A stretch of DNA of 64,000 nt from an uncultured Rhodocyclaceae bacterium (GTDB taxonomy: Bacteria > Pseudomonadota > Gammaproteobacteria > Burkholderiales > Rhodocyclaceae). The notes under the pieces were generated by a model. The model did not search any database and was not told the DNA's origin. It saw only the letters and a list, made by a program, of their open reading frames with translations. Location: assembly GCA_907163225.1 (NCBI GenBank), contig OU015322.1, positions 1,178,001 to 1,242,000 of the forward strand, written 5' to 3'. Each line of letters opens with the position of its first letter. Position 1 is the first letter of the stretch. The translations under genes were made by a program, and so were the position numbers. Of the stretch, positions 43,824-52,598 are shown piece after piece.

Positions 43824-44926
43824 TGCCCCGTTTTCTTCCTGAGCCGCCACACCGTCACGGCACCGCGGCGACGACCGCCGTCGTCCTCGTCAATCTCGGC
43901 ACGCCGGATTCACCAACAGCACCGGCCCTCAAGCGCTACCTGAAACAATTTTTATCCGACCCGCGCGTCGTCGAAATCCCCAAGCCAATCTGGTGGCTGA
44001 TCCTCAACGGCATCATCCTCAACATCCGCCCGAAAAAATCGGCCGCCAAGTACGCCAGCGTCTGGATGCCGGAAGGCTCGCCGCTGCGAGTACACACCGA
44101 GCGTCAAACCAAGCTGCTCAAGGGCCTGCTTGGTGAACGCGGCCATCACCTGACCGTGTCCTGGGCGATGCGCTACGGCTCGCCGTCGATTCCCGACACC
44201 CTCGCCCACCTCAAGGCTGAAGGCGCCAAGCGCATTCTGGTCGTGCCGATGTACCCGCAATACGCCGCCAGCACCACAGCCACGGTCGTTGACGACGCCT
44301 GCCATTGGCTGACCAAGATCCGCAACCAGCCGGAAATGCGTTTCACGCGCAATTTTCACGACGATGCAGGCTATCTCGCCGCGCTGGAAAAGTCAGTGCG
44401 CCAGCACTGGCAAGCCAACGGCCCGCTGGGCGACAACGACCGCCTGCTCATCAGTTTCCACGGCCTGCCCAAGCGCAGCCTCGATCTCGGCGACCCGTAT
44501 TTTTGCGAATGCCACAAAACCGGCCGCCTGCTGGCCGAGCGTCTGAAACTCAAGCCTGAGCAGTTCCAGATATGCTTTCAGTCCCGCTTCGGCAAGGCCG
44601 AATGGCTGCAGCCTTACACTGCGCCGACGCTCCATGAATGGGGCGCCAAAGGCATCCGCCGCGTCGATATCATTTGCCCGGGCTTCGTCGCCGACTGCCT
44701 GGAAACGCTGGAAGAAATTGCCCAGGAAGGCCGCGACGATTTCCTCAAGGCCGGCGGAAAGGAATACCACTACATCCCGGCGCTCAACGAAGACGACGCG
44801 TGGATCAAGGCACTGGCCGACATCACCGAGCAGCATCTGGGCGGCTGGGAGACCAAAGCCACCGTCGATCCGCAGGCTCTGGAAACCGGCGCCCGGCAGG
44901 CCATCAAGTTCGGCGCCCGCTCTTGA
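43823..44926 (+). CDS. hemH: ferrochelatase
   Basis: The 367-residue enzyme inserts Fe(II) into protoporphyrin IX, the last step of protohaem synthesis. It has VVLVNLGTPDSPTAPALKRYL, MRYGSPSIPDTL, VVPMYPQYAASTTA, catalytic His in LISFHGLPKRSLDLGDPY, and PGFVADCLETLEEI with its conserved Glu. It starts on the last base of the hrcA stop (TAATG), so the two are coupled. Its product could serve the CXXCH chemoreceptor downstream, but haem need is general. Confidence 0.96.
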   Translation: MPRFLPEPPHRHGTAATTAVVLVNLGTPDSPTAPALKRYLKQFLSDPRVVEIPKPIWWLILNGIILNIRPKKSAAKYASVWMPEGSPLRVHTERQTKLLKGLLGERGHHLTVSWAMRYGSPSIPDTLAHLKAEGAKRILVVPMYPQYAASTTATVVDDACHWLTKIRNQPEMRFTRNFHDDAGYLAALEKSVRQHWQANGPLGDNDRLLISFHGLPKRSLDLGDPYFCECHKTGRLLAERLKLKPEQFQICFQSRFGKAEWLQPYTAPTLHEWGAKGIRRVDIICPGFVADCLETLEEIAQEGRDDFLKAGGKEYHYIPALNEDDAWIKALADITEQHLGGWETKATVDPQALETGARQAIKFGARS

Positions 44927-44977
44927 AATCCGGCGCCTGGCACAAATATCAGATTGAACCGATATTTGGAGCCAGCC

Positions 44978-45424
44978 ATGCCTGAAGAAAGCCTGCACCT
45001 CGTCTGTCCGCACTGTTCCACGGTCAACCGGATTTTTGCGCAAAAATTGAAAGATTCGCCCAACTGCGGCCAGTGCAAGCAGCCGCTGTTCAACGGCGAA
45101 CCGGCGGAACTGACCGCCGCCAATTTCGACCGCCACATTTCACGCAACGACTTGCCGGTCGTCATCGATTTCTGGGCGCCGTGGTGCGGCCCATGCCGAC
45201 AAATGGCGCCCAATTTCCACCAGGCCGCCATCGACCTCGAACCCTACGCGCGACTGGTCAAGGTCAATACCGAAGCCGAGCAGCAACTGGCTGCCCGATT
45301 CAACATTCGCAGCATTCCGACTTTAGCCATCTTTTTACAGGGTCGCGAGATCGCCCGCCAGAGCGGCGCGCTCGACCTCGGTTCGCTGAAACGCTGGATA
45401 CAGCAGCATCTCCACAAGCCTTAA
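44978..45424 (+). CDS. trxC: thioredoxin 2 (zinc-finger thioredoxin TrxC)
   Basis: The 148-residue thioredoxin has an N-terminal zinc finger (CPHC at 10-13 and CGQC about 16 residues on) and the redox site FWAPWCGPCRQ. KVNTEAEQQLAARFNIRSIPT completes the fold. It reduces cytosolic disulfides, and the zinc domain tunes its redox potential, as in E. coli TrxC. The ATG at 44978 has GGAG seven bases upstream. Codons 14-25, between the two CxxC pairs, coincide with a reverse-oriented copy of the dispersed 37-bp repeat, without changing the usual finger length. Confidence 0.95.
   Translation: MPEESLHLVCPHCSTVNRIFAQKLKDSPNCGQCKQPLFNGEPAELTAANFDRHISRNDLPVVIDFWAPWCGPCRQMAPNFHQAAIDLEPYARLVKVNTEAEQQLAARFNIRSIPTLAIFLQGREIARQSGALDLGSLKRWIQQHLHKP
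45016..45052 (-). repeat. dispersed 37-bp repeat, copy inside trxC coding sequence
   Basis: On the minus strand the copy begins TTTCAATTTTTGCGC and ends ATCCGGTTGACCGTGGAA, 37 bases long. It matches copy 1 at about 27 of 37 positions, including the first 10 and 14 of the last 16. On the plus strand it encodes TrxC residues 14-25 (S-T-V-N-R-I-F-A-Q-K-L-K). Confidence 0.5.
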
Positions 45425-45447
45425 CTTTCGGTATAGGCCGCCGTTAA

Positions 45448-45467
45448 GAATGTATCCAGATACATTC
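45448..45467. promoter_or_regulatory. perfect 20-bp dyad upstream of the EF-hand-like gene
   Basis: GAATGTATC-CA-GATACATTC: nine-base arms are exact reverse complements around a 2-base centre. It ends 13 bases before the ATG at 45481, just ahead of the GGAGG ribosome site. The symmetry suggests an operator for a dimeric regulator; no T-run follows, so it is not a terminator. Confidence 0.65.
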
Positions 45468-45480
45468 CGCGGAGGCCACC

Positions 45481-46536
45481 ATGAAAATCGACGGCGCCAA
45501 TCTGCAAATGGCCTCCTCGCACGCCAGCTTGCAGAAACATGAAATCAGCGAATCGCTGAAAATGTGGGTCGGGCCACAACGTCCGAGGTTTGCTGGCGAG
45601 GAGTCGCGCCCCCGCCCGGCCACCGACAGCGTCACCCTCTCTGACGCCGGCAAGGCGGCCAATGAAGCGAGTGCCAGCGAAGACGCCGTGGAAGCCGCCA
45701 TCGATGCCGATCCCAAACTGAGTCTGATCCGCAGCATGCTGGAGTTTCTGACCGGGCGCCGCATCAAGCTTTTCGACGCCGGCGAACTTAAAGCCAAGGT
45801 CGAACAACCCGCTCTGGAAGACCCCGCCACCTCGTCGAGCAACCCAGCACGGGCACAACCCGCAGGGTACGGCATTGAATACGAGCGCCACGAGTCTTAC
45901 ACCGAGATCGAACAGACCAGTTTTGCCGCCAGCGGCACCGTCACCACCAGCGATGGCCGAGAAATCAGCTTCAACCTCGAACTCTCGATGTCGCGTGTGT
46001 ATCACGAGGAAAGCAACGTCAGCCTGCGGCTGGGCGATGTCGCCCGCAAAACCGATCCGCTGGTTCTCAACTTTGCCGGCACCGCCGCGCAACTCACTGA
46101 CCAGCGCTTCGCCTTCGATCTGGACAACGATGGCGACAAGGAACAGATCAACTTCGTCGCTCCCGGCAGCGGCTTCCTGGCCTTTGACCGCAACGCCGAT
46201 GGCAAGATCAACAACGGCAGCGAACTGTTCGGCCCGAGCACCAACGACGGCTTTCAGGAACTGGCCGCCCTCGATGGTGACAACAACGGCTGGATCGACG
46301 AAAACGATGCCGCTTTCAATCAATTGAAAATTTGGACGCGCGACGCTGCAGGCAAAGACAAGCTTCAGTCATTGAGCGCTGCCGGGGTCGGTGCAGTTGC
46401 ACTAAGCCGCATCAACACGCCGTTTGACCTGAAAACGAATGCCAATGACACGCTTGGCCAAATTCGCACTTCTGGAATTTTTTTGCAGGAAAGTGGTACG
46501 GCTGGCACAATCCAGCAAATCGATCTAACTGCCTAG
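45481..46536 (+). CDS. EF-hand-like calcium-binding protein of unknown function
   Basis: I do not recognise a named function for this 351-residue protein. The N-terminal 130 residues are low-complexity and polar, with no signal peptide. From about residue 210, three Asp-rich loops follow the DxDxDG pattern: DLDNDGD (213-219), DRNADGKINNGSE (236-248) and DGDNNGWIDEND (265-276). These fit EF-hand or dockerin-like Ca2+ loops. The ribosome site GGAGG precedes the ATG, with a perfect dyad just upstream. The chemoreceptor gene follows 29 bases later, so the two may form an operon; a signalling or surface role is only a guess. Confidence 0.7.
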   Translation: MKIDGANLQMASSHASLQKHEISESLKMWVGPQRPRFAGEESRPRPATDSVTLSDAGKAANEASASEDAVEAAIDADPKLSLIRSMLEFLTGRRIKLFDAGELKAKVEQPALEDPATSSSNPARAQPAGYGIEYERHESYTEIEQTSFAASGTVTTSDGREISFNLELSMSRVYHEESNVSLRLGDVARKTDPLVLNFAGTAAQLTDQRFAFDLDNDGDKEQINFVAPGSGFLAFDRNADGKINNGSELFGPSTNDGFQELAALDGDNNGWIDENDAAFNQLKIWTRDAAGKDKLQSLSAAGVGAVALSRINTPFDLKTNANDTLGQIRTSGIFLQESGTAGTIQQIDLTA

Positions 46537-46565
46537 CCCGATAGTTGCTGCAGCTCCGAGGAAAT

Positions 46566-48188
46566 ATGATGCCGCGCTTTGCCGATTTAAGAATTTGGAT
46601 ACGTCTGACCGCTGCCATCTGGGTTGTTCTGGCCATCATCTGGGCCGGCGCCATCGTGTGGACCACGCAGGTCAATCGGGACACCGCCATCCGCCAGGCC
46701 CAGGACTTTTCACAAAGCATCCACGAAATGACCATGGCCGGCCTGACCGGCATGATGATCACCGGCACCGTCGGCCAGCGCGAAGTCTTTCTCGACCAGA
46801 TCAAGCAGCTGTCGATCATCAAGGATTTGCATGTCGCACGCAGCGAAGCGGTGAGCAAACTCTACGGGCCGGACACCAAGAGCACGCGCCAACTGAGTGC
46901 GCTCGAAAATCAGGTGATGAGCACCGGCACTCCTTACATGTCGGTCGAATCAGCAAATGGCAGCGCTTTCCTCAACGTCATCAATCCAACCAAAGCGTCA
47001 AAAAACTACCTCGGCAAAGATTGCATCGCCTGCCATCAAGTACCCGAAGGCGCGGTACTCGGCGTCGTCAGCATGAAAGTTTCGCTGGATTCGGTCGAAG
47101 CAGAAGTCTCCGCCTTCCGCCTGAAGATCGCTGGAGTCGCCATCGTTGCGCTGGGCGCCCTGCTCGTCATCATCTACCTGATCACCAATCATTTCGTGAC
47201 GAGGCCACTCGACAACCTGCGCAAGGGCCTGAGCGATATCGCCCGCGGCGAAGGCGACCTGACGCGTCGCCTGCCGGTCAAAGGCCAGGATGAAGTTGGG
47301 CAGGCCGCCGGGGTTTTCAATGAAATGATGGAAAACTTCAACCAGCTCGTCCGTCAGGTTCGCGATTCAGCCAGCCAGGTTTCTGCCCGAGTCGCCGCGC
47401 TGTCTGATAGCGCCGATCGGGTGACGCAAAGCTCACAGCAACAGAACGAAAAATCAAATCAAGCTGCCACCGCGGTCGAACAGCTGGTTTCCAGCATTTC
47501 CTCGATTGCCCAAAGCGCAGAACACGTCCAGCACCAGTCGCAGGAAAGCCTGTCCCGCGCCAATGAAGGCAGCCGCAACCTCGACGTGCTGCTCGGCGAA
47601 ATGAATGTCGTCGAACGCGCCGTCAAGGAAATGGCCGATTCGGTCAATAACTTCGTGCGCAACACTGAATCCATCACGATGATGACGCGTGAAGTGAAAG
47701 ACATTGCCGAACAGACCAACCTGCTCGCCCTCAACGCAGCCATCGAAGCGGCACGCGCAGGCGAACAGGGACGCGGCTTTGCGGTGGTTGCCGACGAGGT
47801 GCGCAAACTGGCCGAAAAATCATCGCGCTCGGCCAGTGAAATCGACACCATCACCGCCAGCCTGAGCGCCCAATCGGTCGCTGTCCGGCGCAGCATTGAG
47901 GCCGGGCTGTCCCATCTCGAAACCAGCCAGACGGCCGTTGCCTCGGTATCCAGTATTCTGCAGGCGACGAATGGCTCGGTGGCCGAGGTAGGTCACGGTC
48001 TTGACGCCATCGCCGAGGCAACCGATCAGCAGCGCCGCTTCTCTGGCGATGTCGAAAGCAGTATCGAATCGATTGCCGGGATGGCGCGCGAAAACTCGGG
48101 AACGGTGGAGCAGACTGCCGGCGCGGCTCATGACCTCAAGCGCCTGGCCGAAGGGCTATCGACGCTGGTTGGCCGCTTTAAAGTGTAG
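46566..48188 (+). CDS. methyl-accepting chemotaxis protein with a periplasmic CXXCH haem-binding motif
   Basis: The 540-residue chemoreceptor has TM1 at about 13-33, a periplasmic domain at 34-186, TM2 at 187-207, HAMP to about 260, then a long coiled signalling domain with the tip [29 protein letters not shown] (split at the hairpin). The periplasmic domain contains [10 protein letters not shown] (Cys153, Cys156, His157), the c-type haem attachment motif. A haem sensor could report redox state, oxygen or NO, as described for a few c-haem chemoreceptors in other bacteria. No C-terminal CheR-tether pentapeptide is present. ATG 46566 has GAGG upstream; the next codon is also ATG. Confidence 0.9.
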   Translation: MMPRFADLRIWIRLTAAIWVVLAIIWAGAIVWTTQVNRDTAIRQAQDFSQSIHEMTMAGLTGMMITGTVGQREVFLDQIKQLSIIKDLHVARSEAVSKLYGPDTKSTRQLSALENQVMSTGTPYMSVESANGSAFLNVINPTKASKNYLGKDCIACHQVPEGAVLGVVSMKVSLDSVEAEVSAFRLKIAGVAIVALGALLVIIYLITNHFVTRPLDNLRKGLSDIARGEGDLTRRLPVKGQDEVGQAAGVFNEMMENFNQLVRQVRDSASQVSARVAALSDSADRVTQSSQQQNEKSNQAATAVEQLVSSISSIAQSAEHVQHQSQESLSRANEGSRNLDVLLGEMNVVERAVKEMADSVNNFVRNTESITMMTREVKDIAEQTNLLALNAAIEAARAGEQGRGFAVVADEVRKLAEKSSRSASEIDTITASLSAQSVAVRRSIEAGLSHLETSQTAVASVSSILQATNGSVAEVGHGLDAIAEATDQQRRFSGDVESSIESIAGMARENSGTVEQTAGAAHDLKRLAEGLSTLVGRFKV

Positions 48189-48245
48189 CCCGGCGAACTC
48201 GTCCGGCAGGAAGCGCTATGCTACGACCATGGAAACAACGGCTGG

Positions 48246-48282
48246 CCCTACGGTCAACCGGAAAAATTGCCCAATTTGAATA
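48246..48282 (-). repeat. dispersed 37-bp repeat, copy 7
   Basis: On the minus strand the copy reads ATTCAAATTGGGC, then a T-rich run, then TCCGGTTGACCGTAGGG. It lies about 38 bases past the stop of the kinase gene on that strand, beyond the shared terminator, in the same orientation as that gene. Confidence 0.7.
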
Positions 48283-48297
48283 ACAGGGCATCAGCCA

Positions 48298-48321
48298 AAC
48301 CGCCTCAGCCGAGGCGGTTTT
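48298..48321 (+). terminator. hairpin terminator between convergent genes
   Basis: A 9-bp perfect stem (AACCGCCTC/GAGGCGGTT) with a 4-base loop is followed by TTTT on the plus strand. On the minus strand three Ts follow. It lies between the chemoreceptor and the kinase gene ends and can serve both. Confidence 0.75.
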
Positions 48322-49679
48322 CACATCGGGGTCAGTGCCATATCCAGGCCGCCCGGCCGCGAACCGGGCGGGGCGTCGCTGGTACTCTGAACCGCCGGCG
48401 TCCCCTGAGCGGCGGCTATGCGATTGACCTCGCGCATGCGCTGGATCAGTCGGGACAACAGCCCGTTCCGCATGCGTTCCAGGAGCTCTTCGGAGGACAG
48501 GGCCAGCGCCGCGGCGTTGATTTCCAGGAAAAGCGTCGGCTCCAGCGTCACCACTGTCGAATGACGCTGATCACTGGCCGGATGCAGATAGGCAATTTCA
48601 CCGATGGGCTCGCTCGGGCCAAGGCGGCACAAGGCTCTGCCACCGATGGAGACTTCGACCGAACCAGTCAGGATGATGCCAAAAAATTTATTGTTGTCAC
48701 CTTGGCGAATCAAAGCCACGTTCGGCAAGACCTCGCGCCAGACTGACACCCGCAGGACTTCCCAAATCTCGATGTTCTCGAACTCGGTGAAGAAATCGAG
48801 TCGGCGCAGCGTCTCGAAATGGCTGGTGTCATTGACCGTTTCATCCTCATTGAAGATCTGGTAGCGCACCGCCGACAGATCCTTGGCGAACTCGGTACCA
48901 TTGCGGTAGCGGCTGTAGAGGTCTTTCTCCAGCGCCCGGCGCATGATGCCGTTGAGGCCTTCCGGCAGATTCGGGTTGAGCGCGGTCACCGCTGGCGCAT
49001 CGGTGTTGATGATGCGATAAACCAGCGTCGCCTGGTTGTTGGCACGGAAGGGCAGGCGGCCAGTCAGCAACTGGAACATCAGGACGCCGAGCGAATAAAG
49101 ATCAGTCTTCTGGTTGAGTGGATAACCCTTGATCTGCTCCGGCGACATGTAAGCCGGCGAACCAACGCCCATGATGAAGGTCGAGTCGCGATCCATGTCC
49201 TTGTTCATGTTCAAGGCCAAGCCGAAATCGGCGATTTTCGGTTCGTCGCCGGCTGAAATCATGATGTTGGCCGGCTTGATGTCGCGGTGAATGATGCCCT
49301 GCCGATAGGCTGCGTCGAGCGCCATGGCGCATTTGAAGATAATGCCGATGACCCGGTGCATGGGCAGCAACTTGTCGATGCGGCAACTTTCTTCGAGTGT
49401 GAAGCCGTTCACGTACTCCATCGCCAGATATGCAAAGTTATCCTCGACTACGGCTTCATAGACCTGAACGATATTCGGGTGATTGAGGCGCTTGGAAACC
49501 ATCCCTTCGTTCTGGAACAACTTGCGCATCCGACGCGACATGGCGGCGCAATCCTGCCCGAAGCTGATCACCTTGACGGCGACCTGGCGGTCGGCATCCG
49601 GGTCGTCGCACAGGTAAACCGTGGCCGTCGCACCCTTGCCCAGCTCCCGAACCACCCGATATTTGCCTATCTTTTCCAT
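48321..49679 (-). CDS. Ser/Thr protein kinase fused to a cyclic-nucleotide-binding-like domain
   Basis: The 452-residue protein has a Hanks-type kinase at about 1-270: GKYRVVRELGKGATATVYL (P-loop), VAVKVI (Lys), IIHRDIKPANIMIS (catalytic loop), KIADFGLAL (DFG) and GSPAYMSPEQ. A cNMP-binding-like beta-roll follows at about 310-420 (IRQGDNNKFFGIILTGSVEVSI, split; GPSEPIGEIAYLHP), with a disordered Pro/Ser tail. No transmembrane helix is visible, unlike PASTA kinases. The start is MEKIGKYR at 49679; a longer frame runs antisense through grpE and is rejected. Whether the beta-roll binds cAMP or c-di-GMP is unknown, and the usual phosphate-cassette Arg is not obvious. Confidence 0.88.
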   Translation of the reverse strand: MEKIGKYRVVRELGKGATATVYLCDDPDADRQVAVKVISFGQDCAAMSRRMRKLFQNEGMVSKRLNHPNIVQVYEAVVEDNFAYLAMEYVNGFTLEESCRIDKLLPMHRVIGIIFKCAMALDAAYRQGIIHRDIKPANIMISAGDEPKIADFGLALNMNKDMDRDSTFIMGVGSPAYMSPEQIKGYPLNQKTDLYSLGVLMFQLLTGRLPFRANNQATLVYRIINTDAPAVTALNPNLPEGLNGIMRRALEKDLYSRYRNGTEFAKDLSAVRYQIFNEDETVNDTSHFETLRRLDFFTEFENIEIWEVLRVSVWREVLPNVALIRQGDNNKFFGIILTGSVEVSIGGRALCRLGPSEPIGEIAYLHPASDQRHSTVVTLEPTLFLEINAAALALSSEELLERMRNGLLSRLIQRMREVNRIAAAQGTPAVQSTSDAPPGSRPGGLDMALTPM

Positions 49680-49848
49680 TAGGATTTGCAAAGAAAACTC
49701 ATGAAATGATCGTAGCACGCAGGGCGCCTGCGCGGCAGCAGTTTTGCCAATTCCAGTGCGTAGAAATGCTTCATGGTGGCGATCGTTAACGGCCAATTTC
49801 CCGAAAAGTTTAGCCCACGCAAAGGCGCAACTTTTTTGACACCGCCCC

Positions 49849-49878
49849 CTTGAAAGCAGGGGGAGCGCCCCCAGATAT
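49849..49878 (+). promoter_or_regulatory. sigma-32 heat-shock promoter of grpE
   Basis: A -35 of CTTGAAA (49849-49855), a 13-base spacer and a -10 of CCCCAGATAT (49869-49878) match the sigma-32 pattern CTTGAAA-N13-CCCCATnT. The -35 element sits inside a small inverted repeat (CCCCCT...AGGGGG). It lies 27 bases before the grpE ATG. Confidence 0.8.
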
Positions 49879-49905
49879 CTCTGCAGATTTTTCGGAGAAC
49901 CATGC

Positions 49906-50460
49906 ATGACGAACACTGAAAACACCCAGGAAGCAGTGCTGGGCAACGAGCCTGCAGCTGAACCGGCAATTGAACCGACCATCGAGGTGCACACGGATAC
50001 CCTGCCGAGCATCGAGGAACAATTCCGCGCCTTGGAATTGCAGGCAGCCGAGCACCACGATGCCTGGCTGCGCGCCAAGGCCGAGGGCGAAAACATCCGC
50101 CGCCGCGCCCAGGAAGATATTTCCAAGGCGCACAAGTTTGCCGTCGAGCGCTTTGCCGGCGAACTGCTGGCCGTCAAGGACAGCCTGGAAGCCGCGCTAG
50201 CCGTGCCGGAACAGACCGTCGACAGCTTCAAATCGGGCGTCGAACTGACCCTGAAGCAACTGTCCGCCGCCTTTGAAAAGAACGCGCTGAACGAAGTCAG
50301 CCCGGCTGGCGAGAAGTTCGATCCGCACAAGCATCAGGCCATCGGCATGGTGGAATCCGAGCAGGAAGCCAACACCGTCGTCACCGTACTGCAAAAGGGC
50401 TACACGATTGCCGACCGCGTGCTGCGTCCGGCTCTGGTCATGGTCGCCAAGGGCAAATAA
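49906..50460 (+). CDS. grpE: nucleotide exchange factor GrpE
   Basis: The 184-residue co-chaperone releases ADP from DnaK. A long N-terminal coiled coil ([37 protein letters not shown], split) is followed by the beta-wing with [19 protein letters not shown] and [26 protein letters not shown] lies eight bases before the ATG at 49906; another ATG four bases upstream is out of frame. It starts the heat-shock cluster under a sigma-32 promoter. Confidence 0.96.
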   Translation: MTNTENTQEAVLGNEPAAEPAIEPTIEVHTDTLPSIEEQFRALELQAAEHHDAWLRAKAEGENIRRRAQEDISKAHKFAVERFAGELLAVKDSLEAALAVPEQTVDSFKSGVELTLKQLSAAFEKNALNEVSPAGEKFDPHKHQAIGMVESEQEANTVVTVLQKGYTIADRVLRPALVMVAKGK

Positions 50461-50464
50461 CCGC

Positions 50465-50502
50465 TTTCAAATTTGGGCGTTTTTTCCGGTTGACCGCAGG
50501 AA
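50465..50502 (+). repeat. dispersed 37-bp repeat, copy 4
   Basis: The copy begins TTTCAAATTTGGGCG and ends TCCGGTTGACCGCAGGAA (38 bases). It begins four bases after the grpE stop, in the same orientation, and sits between grpE and the dnaK promoter. Confidence 0.8.
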
Positions 50503-50517
50503 CTCCAATCCCGGCGG

Positions 50518-50545
50518 CTTGAAATCAGGACGAAAGCCCCCAACT
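50518..50545 (+). promoter_or_regulatory. sigma-32 heat-shock promoter of dnaK
   Basis: A -35 of CTTGAAA (50518-50524), a 13-base spacer and a -10 of CCCCAACT (50538-50545) have the same geometry as the grpE promoter. It lies 35 bases before the dnaK ATG, so dnaK can be heat-induced independently of grpE. Confidence 0.8.
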
Positions 50546-50580
50546 CACGAACATCAGCAATTCACTTTAAGGAACGAATC

Positions 50581-52524
50581 ATGGGCAAGATCATCGGTAT
50601 CGACCTCGGCACGACCAACAGTTGCGTCGCCATCATGGAAGGCGGCCAGCCGAAGGTTATCGAAAACGCAGAAGGCGCGCGCACCACGCCGTCCGTCATC
50701 GGCTACACCGAAGATGGCGAGATCCTCTGTGGCGCCCCGGCCAAGCGCCAGGCCGTGACCAATCCGAAGAACACGCTGTACGCCGTCAAGCGCCTGATCG
50801 GCCGCCGCTTCGAAGAGAAGGAAGTGCAGAAGGACATCTCGCTGATGCCTTTCAAGATCGTCAAGGCCGACAACGGCGACGCCTGGGTTGAAGCGCGCGA
50901 CAAGAAAATCGCCCCGCCGCAGGTTTCCGCCGAAGTGCTGCGCAAGATGAAGAAGACCGCCGAAGACTACCTCGGCGAAGAAGTGACCGAAGCCGTCATC
51001 ACCGTGCCGGCCTACTTCAACGACAGCCAGCGTCAGGCGACCAAGGACGCCGGCCGCATCGCCGGTCTGGACGTCAAGCGCATCATCAACGAGCCGACCG
51101 CTGCTGCCCTCGCCTTCGGCATGGACAAGACCAGCAAGAGCGACCGCAAGATCGCCGTGTATGACCTTGGCGGCGGCACCTTCGACATCTCAATCATCGA
51201 AATCGCCAACGTCGACGGCGAAACGCAGTTTGAAGTGCTGGCCACCAACGGCGACACTTTCCTTGGCGGCGAAGACTTCGACCAGCGCCTGATCGACTAC
51301 ATCATCGACGAATTCAAGAAGGAATCCGGCGTCAACCTGAAGGCCGACGTGTTGGCCCTGCAGCGCCTGAAAGAAGCCGCTGAAAAGGCCAAGATCGAGC
51401 TGTCTTCCAGCCAGCAGACCGAAATCAACCTGCCCTACATCACTGCCGACGCTTCCGGTCCGAAGCACCTGGCGCTCAAGGTTACCCGCGCCAAATTTGA
51501 ATCCCTGGTCGACGAGCTGATCGAGCGCACCATGGCGCCTTGCGTCACCGCATTGAAGGACGCCGGCTGCAAGATCTCCGACATCGACGACATCATCCTG
51601 GTCGGCGGCCAGTCGCGCATGCCCAAGGTACAAGAGAAGGTCAAGGAAATCTTCGGCAAGGAACCGCGCAAGGACGTAAACCCGGACGAAGCCGTTGCCG
51701 TCGGCGCTGCCATCCAGGGCGGCGTGCTGCAGGGCGAAGTCAAGGACGTGCTGCTCCTCGACGTCACTCCGCTGTCGCTCGGTATCGAAACCCTGGGCGG
51801 CATCATGACCAAGCTGATTCAGAAGAACACGACGATCCCGACCAAGGCTTCGCAAGTCTTCTCGACCGCTGACGACAGCCAGTCCGCCGTGACCATCCAC
51901 GTGCTGCAGGGCGAGCGTGAAGTCGCTTCCGGCAACAAGAGCCTCGGCCAGTTCAACCTCGAAGGCATCCCGCCGGCTCCGCGCGGCACGCCGCAGATCG
52001 AAGTCACTTTCGACATCGACGCCAACGGCATCATGCACGTCACGGCCAAGGACAAGGCCACCGGCAAGGAAAACAAGATCACCATCAAGGCCAACTCTGG
52101 CTTGAGCGAGGCTGAAATCCAGGCCATGGTCAAGGATGCCGAGCTGCACGCCGAAGACGACAAGAAGGCGCACGAGCTGGCCGATGCCCGCAACCAGGCC
52201 GACGGCATGGTGCACATGGTCAAGAAGTCGCTGACCGAGTACGGCGACAAGCTGGACGCTGGCGAGAAAGAAGCCATCGAAGCCGCCATCAAGGATGTCG
52301 AGGACGTGCTGCGCGAAGGCGACAAGGACACCATCACCGCCAAGACCGAAGCCCTGTCGGCAGCCGCCCAGAAGCTGGGTGAAAAGATGTACGCCCAGCA
52401 ACAGGCTGCTGAAGGTGCCGCTGCTGGTGCAGCTGGCGCCGGTGCCCAGCCGCAGGGCGAGAAGACGGTTGAAGGCGATGTCGTCGATGCCGAATTCACG
52501 GAAGTGAACAAGGACAAGAAGTAA
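50581..52524 (+). CDS. dnaK: molecular chaperone DnaK (Hsp70)
   Basis: The 647-residue Hsp70 has the N-terminal ATPase signatures [34 protein letters not shown] and [21 protein letters not shown] (split by its loop). The substrate-binding domain begins [15 protein letters not shown] helical lid and a Gly/Ala-rich tail with the acidic end VDAEFTEV follow. It folds nascent and heat-damaged proteins with DnaJ and GrpE. Ribosome site AAGGA precedes the ATG. Confidence 0.97.
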   Translation: MGKIIGIDLGTTNSCVAIMEGGQPKVIENAEGARTTPSVIGYTEDGEILCGAPAKRQAVTNPKNTLYAVKRLIGRRFEEKEVQKDISLMPFKIVKADNGDAWVEARDKKIAPPQVSAEVLRKMKKTAEDYLGEEVTEAVITVPAYFNDSQRQATKDAGRIAGLDVKRIINEPTAAALAFGMDKTSKSDRKIAVYDLGGGTFDISIIEIANVDGETQFEVLATNGDTFLGGEDFDQRLIDYIIDEFKKESGVNLKADVLALQRLKEAAEKAKIELSSSQQTEINLPYITADASGPKHLALKVTRAKFESLVDELIERTMAPCVTALKDAGCKISDIDDIILVGGQSRMPKVQEKVKEIFGKEPRKDVNPDEAVAVGAAIQGGVLQGEVKDVLLLDVTPLSLGIETLGGIMTKLIQKNTTIPTKASQVFSTADDSQSAVTIHVLQGEREVASGNKSLGQFNLEGIPPAPRGTPQIEVTFDIDANGIMHVTAKDKATGKENKITIKANSGLSEAEIQAMVKDAELHAEDDKKAHELADARNQADGMVHMVKKSLTEYGDKLDAGEKEAIEAAIKDVEDVLREGDKDTITAKTEALSAAAQKLGEKMYAQQQAAEGAAAGAAGAGAQPQGEKTVEGDVVDAEFTEVNKDKK

Positions 52525-52546
52525 TCCCCTTTTCGCCTGCTAACGA

Positions 52547-52572
52547 AACGGGGGTGGCCTGCCATCCCCGTT
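52547..52572 (+). terminator. strong hairpin after dnaK
   Basis: An 11-bp stem (AACGGGGGTGG with CCATCCCCGTT, one G-T wobble) closes a 4-base loop 22 bases past the dnaK stop. It has no T-run, so it may protect the dnaK mRNA end or slow the polymerase rather than terminate fully. Confidence 0.6.
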
Positions 52573-52598
52573 GCCCGTTAACCCGACGCCGAAACTCC

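Noticed and set aside
49785-49812. A possible half copy of the dispersed repeat (GGCCAATTTCCCG) upstream of grpE
   Set aside because: It lacks the GGTTGACCG core; too short to count as a copy.
49680-50330. N-terminal extension of the Ser/Thr kinase by about 217 codons
   Set aside because: It runs antisense through grpE and its promoter and has no domain; the kinase fold begins at MEKIGKYR.
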